From: Candidatus Krumholzibacteriia bacterium | GTDB taxonomy: Bacteria > Krumholzibacteriota > Krumholzibacteriia > LZORAL124-64-63 | Direction of reading: 5' to 3' | DNA length: 38,299 nt | NCBI GenBank assembly: GCA_024763215.1 | Contig: JANTFX010000018.1 | Coordinates: 1 to 38,299 of the forward strand | Shown here: positions 36,906 through 38,299 of the stretch, piece by piece | Position numbering within the stretch: position 1 is the first letter of the stretch | How the letters are laid out: each line of letters begins with the position of its first letter | Notes under the pieces: model-generated | What the model was told of the DNA's origin: nothing | Database searches by the model: none | What the model saw: the letters and a program-made list of their open reading frames with translations, nothing else | Made by a program: the position numbers and the translations under genes

Positions 36906-37874
36906 TCAGCGCGAGGCCGTGAAGCTTGCGGCGGTGATCGGTTCGCCGCGCCGCCAGGTGCAGGCGACCAGCTTGCCGACCCTGGCCACGGAGTAGTCCA
37001 GGCAGACGGCGTTGGGGGTCTGGACCGCCACTTCGCCCGTCAACCAGTAGTGGCCGAAAAAAACAGGGGGAGCGGCCGCGGGGTAGGCGTTTCCCGGTAA
37101 GCGCAACGCGCACAGCGCCTCGTCCGGCACCGGCACCGTTGGCAGGTCGGTGGTTGAACTGGCCGGAAAGACCATTTCGGGATAGGTCGGCCGGGGTGGC
37201 AGGCCGAACCAGCGCACGCGTATCTTGCTGCGCCGGATGCCTTCCTTGTCCGCGACGGGCGCGTAACCGTTGGGCAGGGGGATCTCCTTGCCCTTGAGCA
37301 GCCACTCCACGGCCATGTACAGAGCGCTGTTCTGATCCAAAGGCAACGCTTCCGTCATGAACGCGTCCGTCATCCCACCGTGGCGGCTCAGGGCTTCATC
37401 CATGACCTCGACCGCCCAGGGATCCCAGCACGCGTGCACCACCCGCAACTCGTCGTTGGCCAGATAGGGAGGCAGGGTGCGGAACCAGTCCAGCCAGGAA
37501 TCCTGGACCGCCAGCCCGCCCAGCTGTTCCAGGGTGTGCCGGTGCTGGCGCTCGTGGCCCGGCGTGTGTTCGCGCAGGTAACGACCATCATGCCGGGTTG
37601 CATAGGCGATGGCGTTGAACTCGTGGTTGCCCAGAACTGCGTAAGCCGTTCCGGCCTCAATCATGTCGCGCACAATCTTCAGCACGCGCAGGATGTCCGG
37701 CCCGCGGTCGATGAAATCGCCCAAAAAGACCACGCGGCGTTCACCGTCCGGGTGGCGATACGCCCCGTCCCGGTCGCGGTAGCCGAGGCGGCCCAGCAAG
37801 ACCTCGAGATCTTCCGCGTAACCGTGAATATCCCCTATGATGTCAAAACATGCATGAGGCGGTAGACCAGCCAT
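36906..37874 (-). CDS. Calcineurin-like metallophosphoesterase
   Basis: A 322-aa protein of the protein phosphatase/ApaH/PrpE-like group. Metal-binding motifs are GDIHG (14-18), GDFIDRG (52-58) and GNHE (82-85), with later histidines in VVHACWD and FFGHYW. Possible substrates are dinucleoside polyphosphates, phosphoproteins or RNA ends; the sequence does not decide. The ATG at 37874 has AAAGGAT ahead. It is upstream of the 60-aa gene on the same strand, with 98 bases and an operator between, so co-regulation with the WYL group is likely only partial. A TATACT -10-like box lies near 37957 on the minus strand. Confidence 0.9.
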   Translation of the reverse strand: MAGLPPHACFDIIGDIHGYAEDLEVLLGRLGYRDRDGAYRHPDGERRVVFLGDFIDRGPDILRVLKIVRDMIEAGTAYAVLGNHEFNAIAYATRHDGRYLREHTPGHERQHRHTLEQLGGLAVQDSWLDWFRTLPPYLANDELRVVHACWDPWAVEVMDEALSRHGGMTDAFMTEALPLDQNSALYMAVEWLLKGKEIPLPNGYAPVADKEGIRRSKIRVRWFGLPPRPTYPEMVFPASSTTDLPTVPVPDEALCALRLPGNAYPAAAPPVFFGHYWLTGEVAVQTPNAVCLDYSVARVGKLVACTWRRGEPITAASFTASR

Positions 37875-38019
37875 GGTGATGATCCTTTCGGGATAATATT
37901 CCCTTTGCCAACACAGAATTATCTTTTCGTGCTGACACGACATGGGGAATGTGTTAGTATACCCGCACTTGAGATATATATCCTATCGAAACCCGGCTCG
38001 CCCAGCTTGGATAAGAATC
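37875..38019. promoter_or_regulatory. Divergent region, phosphoesterase / DUF2779 gene
   Basis: This is a 145-bp AT-rich gap with TATATATAT (about 37974-37982) and a minus-strand TATACT. Promoters for both genes probably lie here, but no spaced -35/-10 pair is convincing, and none of the GTTCY-N7-GGAAY sites is found. Confidence 0.35.
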
Positions 38020-38299
38020 ATGGCGGTTTTGGTCTCCAAGTCCAAATTCCTGTCCGGTTTGCAATGCCCGCGGCTACTGTGGACCCACTACAACAAACGT
38101 GACCTGATCCCCCTGCCCGGGCCCGCCCAGCAGTTCATCTTCGACACCGGCCACCTGGTCGGCGATCTGGCCAAACAGCTGTACCCTGACGGAATCGAGA
38201 TCAAATGCGACCGGCCCGACGGCAGGCCCGACATACCCGCCACCGTGGCCGAAACCGCCCGTCTGTTGCCTCGGCGCAAGCCCCTGTTCGAGGCCAGTT
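38020..38299 (+). CDS. DUF2779 protein, 5' part, cut by window edge
   Basis: The first 93 codons of a frame open to the window end. The N-terminus has the DUF2779 pattern: SKSKFLSGLQCPRLLW, then GHLVGDLAKQLYPDGIEI, then ETARLLPRRKPLFEA. DUF2779 proteins are related to PD-(D/E)XK/Cas4-like nucleases and usually carry a C-terminal Cys cluster, which would be outside this window. The ATG has only a weak purine-rich site upstream. Confidence 0.8.
   Translation, partial: MAVLVSKSKFLSGLQCPRLLWTHYNKRDLIPLPGPAQQFIFDTGHLVGDLAKQLYPDGIEIKCDRPDGRPDIPATVAETARLLPRRKPLFEAS

Overview
This is a GC-rich bacterial chromosome segment with dense, often 4-bp-overlapping genes. The organism is most likely an anaerobic or facultative member of the FCB superphylum or a neighbouring candidate phylum. 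Evidence for that is the C-terminal sorting/FlgD-like domain with an NPFNP motif on the first gene, the long His-rich F0 subunit a, and the mix of Feo iron uptake, multiheme cytochrome, NrfD-type membrane subunit and DsrC. The phylum is an inference. I see no rRNA, tRNA, insertion sequence or CRISPR array.

Layout. (1) 1-2139 (+): 3' part of a secreted GH13 alpha-amylase. (2) 2203-2598 (-): small zinc-ribbon protein. (3) 2715-5948 (-): DtxR-type regulator, FeoA, FeoB and a FeoB-associated Cys-rich protein, with a candidate operator upstream. (4) 6035-11702 (-): a complete TonB2-type energy-transduction cluster in the order DUF3450, large ExbB-like (TtpC), ExbB, ExbD, TonB, TPR, preceded by a secreted hypothetical protein. 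With block 3 this makes an iron-acquisition region. (5) 11734-15990: oligoendopeptidase F and a lone CheY-like receiver (-), then a DjlA-like co-chaperone and MutM (+). (6) 15991-16270: a gene-free stretch with a promoter-like signal, one copy of a dispersed repeat and a foldable GC-rich element. (7) 16271-22842: a DsrC protein (-) divergent from a redox operon (+) made of a four-cluster Fe-S protein, an NrfD/HybB membrane protein, a histidine kinase with haem-c motifs in its sensor domain, a sigma54 activator, an archaemetzincin-like protease and a tetrahaem cytochrome, closed by a strong terminator. (8) 22986-25657 (-): a lower-GC secreted protein with internal repeats, and a membrane-anchored GcvH-like protein behind a well-formed sigma54 promoter. 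(9) 25690-32972 (-): a full F-type ATP synthase operon atpIBEFHAGDC. (10) 33122-38299: a two-AAA-domain ATPase, a WYL-type regulator, a 60-aa protein and a metallophosphoesterase (-), then the start of a DUF2779 protein (+).

How it works together. Blocks 3 and 4 look like iron import: TonB energises outer-membrane receptors encoded elsewhere, and Feo moves Fe(II) across the inner membrane. In block 7 the membrane redox complex appears to carry its own sensor: a kinase that may bind haem c in the periplasm signals to a sigma54 activator. The only clear sigma54 promoter I found lies in front of the GcvH-like gene in block 8, so that gene is a candidate target. In block 10 three near-identical operator-like sites lie 50-70 bp upstream of the WYL regulator, the AAA ATPase and the 60-aa gene, which suggests one small regulon. 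This module and the haem-sensing redox module are the most likely places for new biology.
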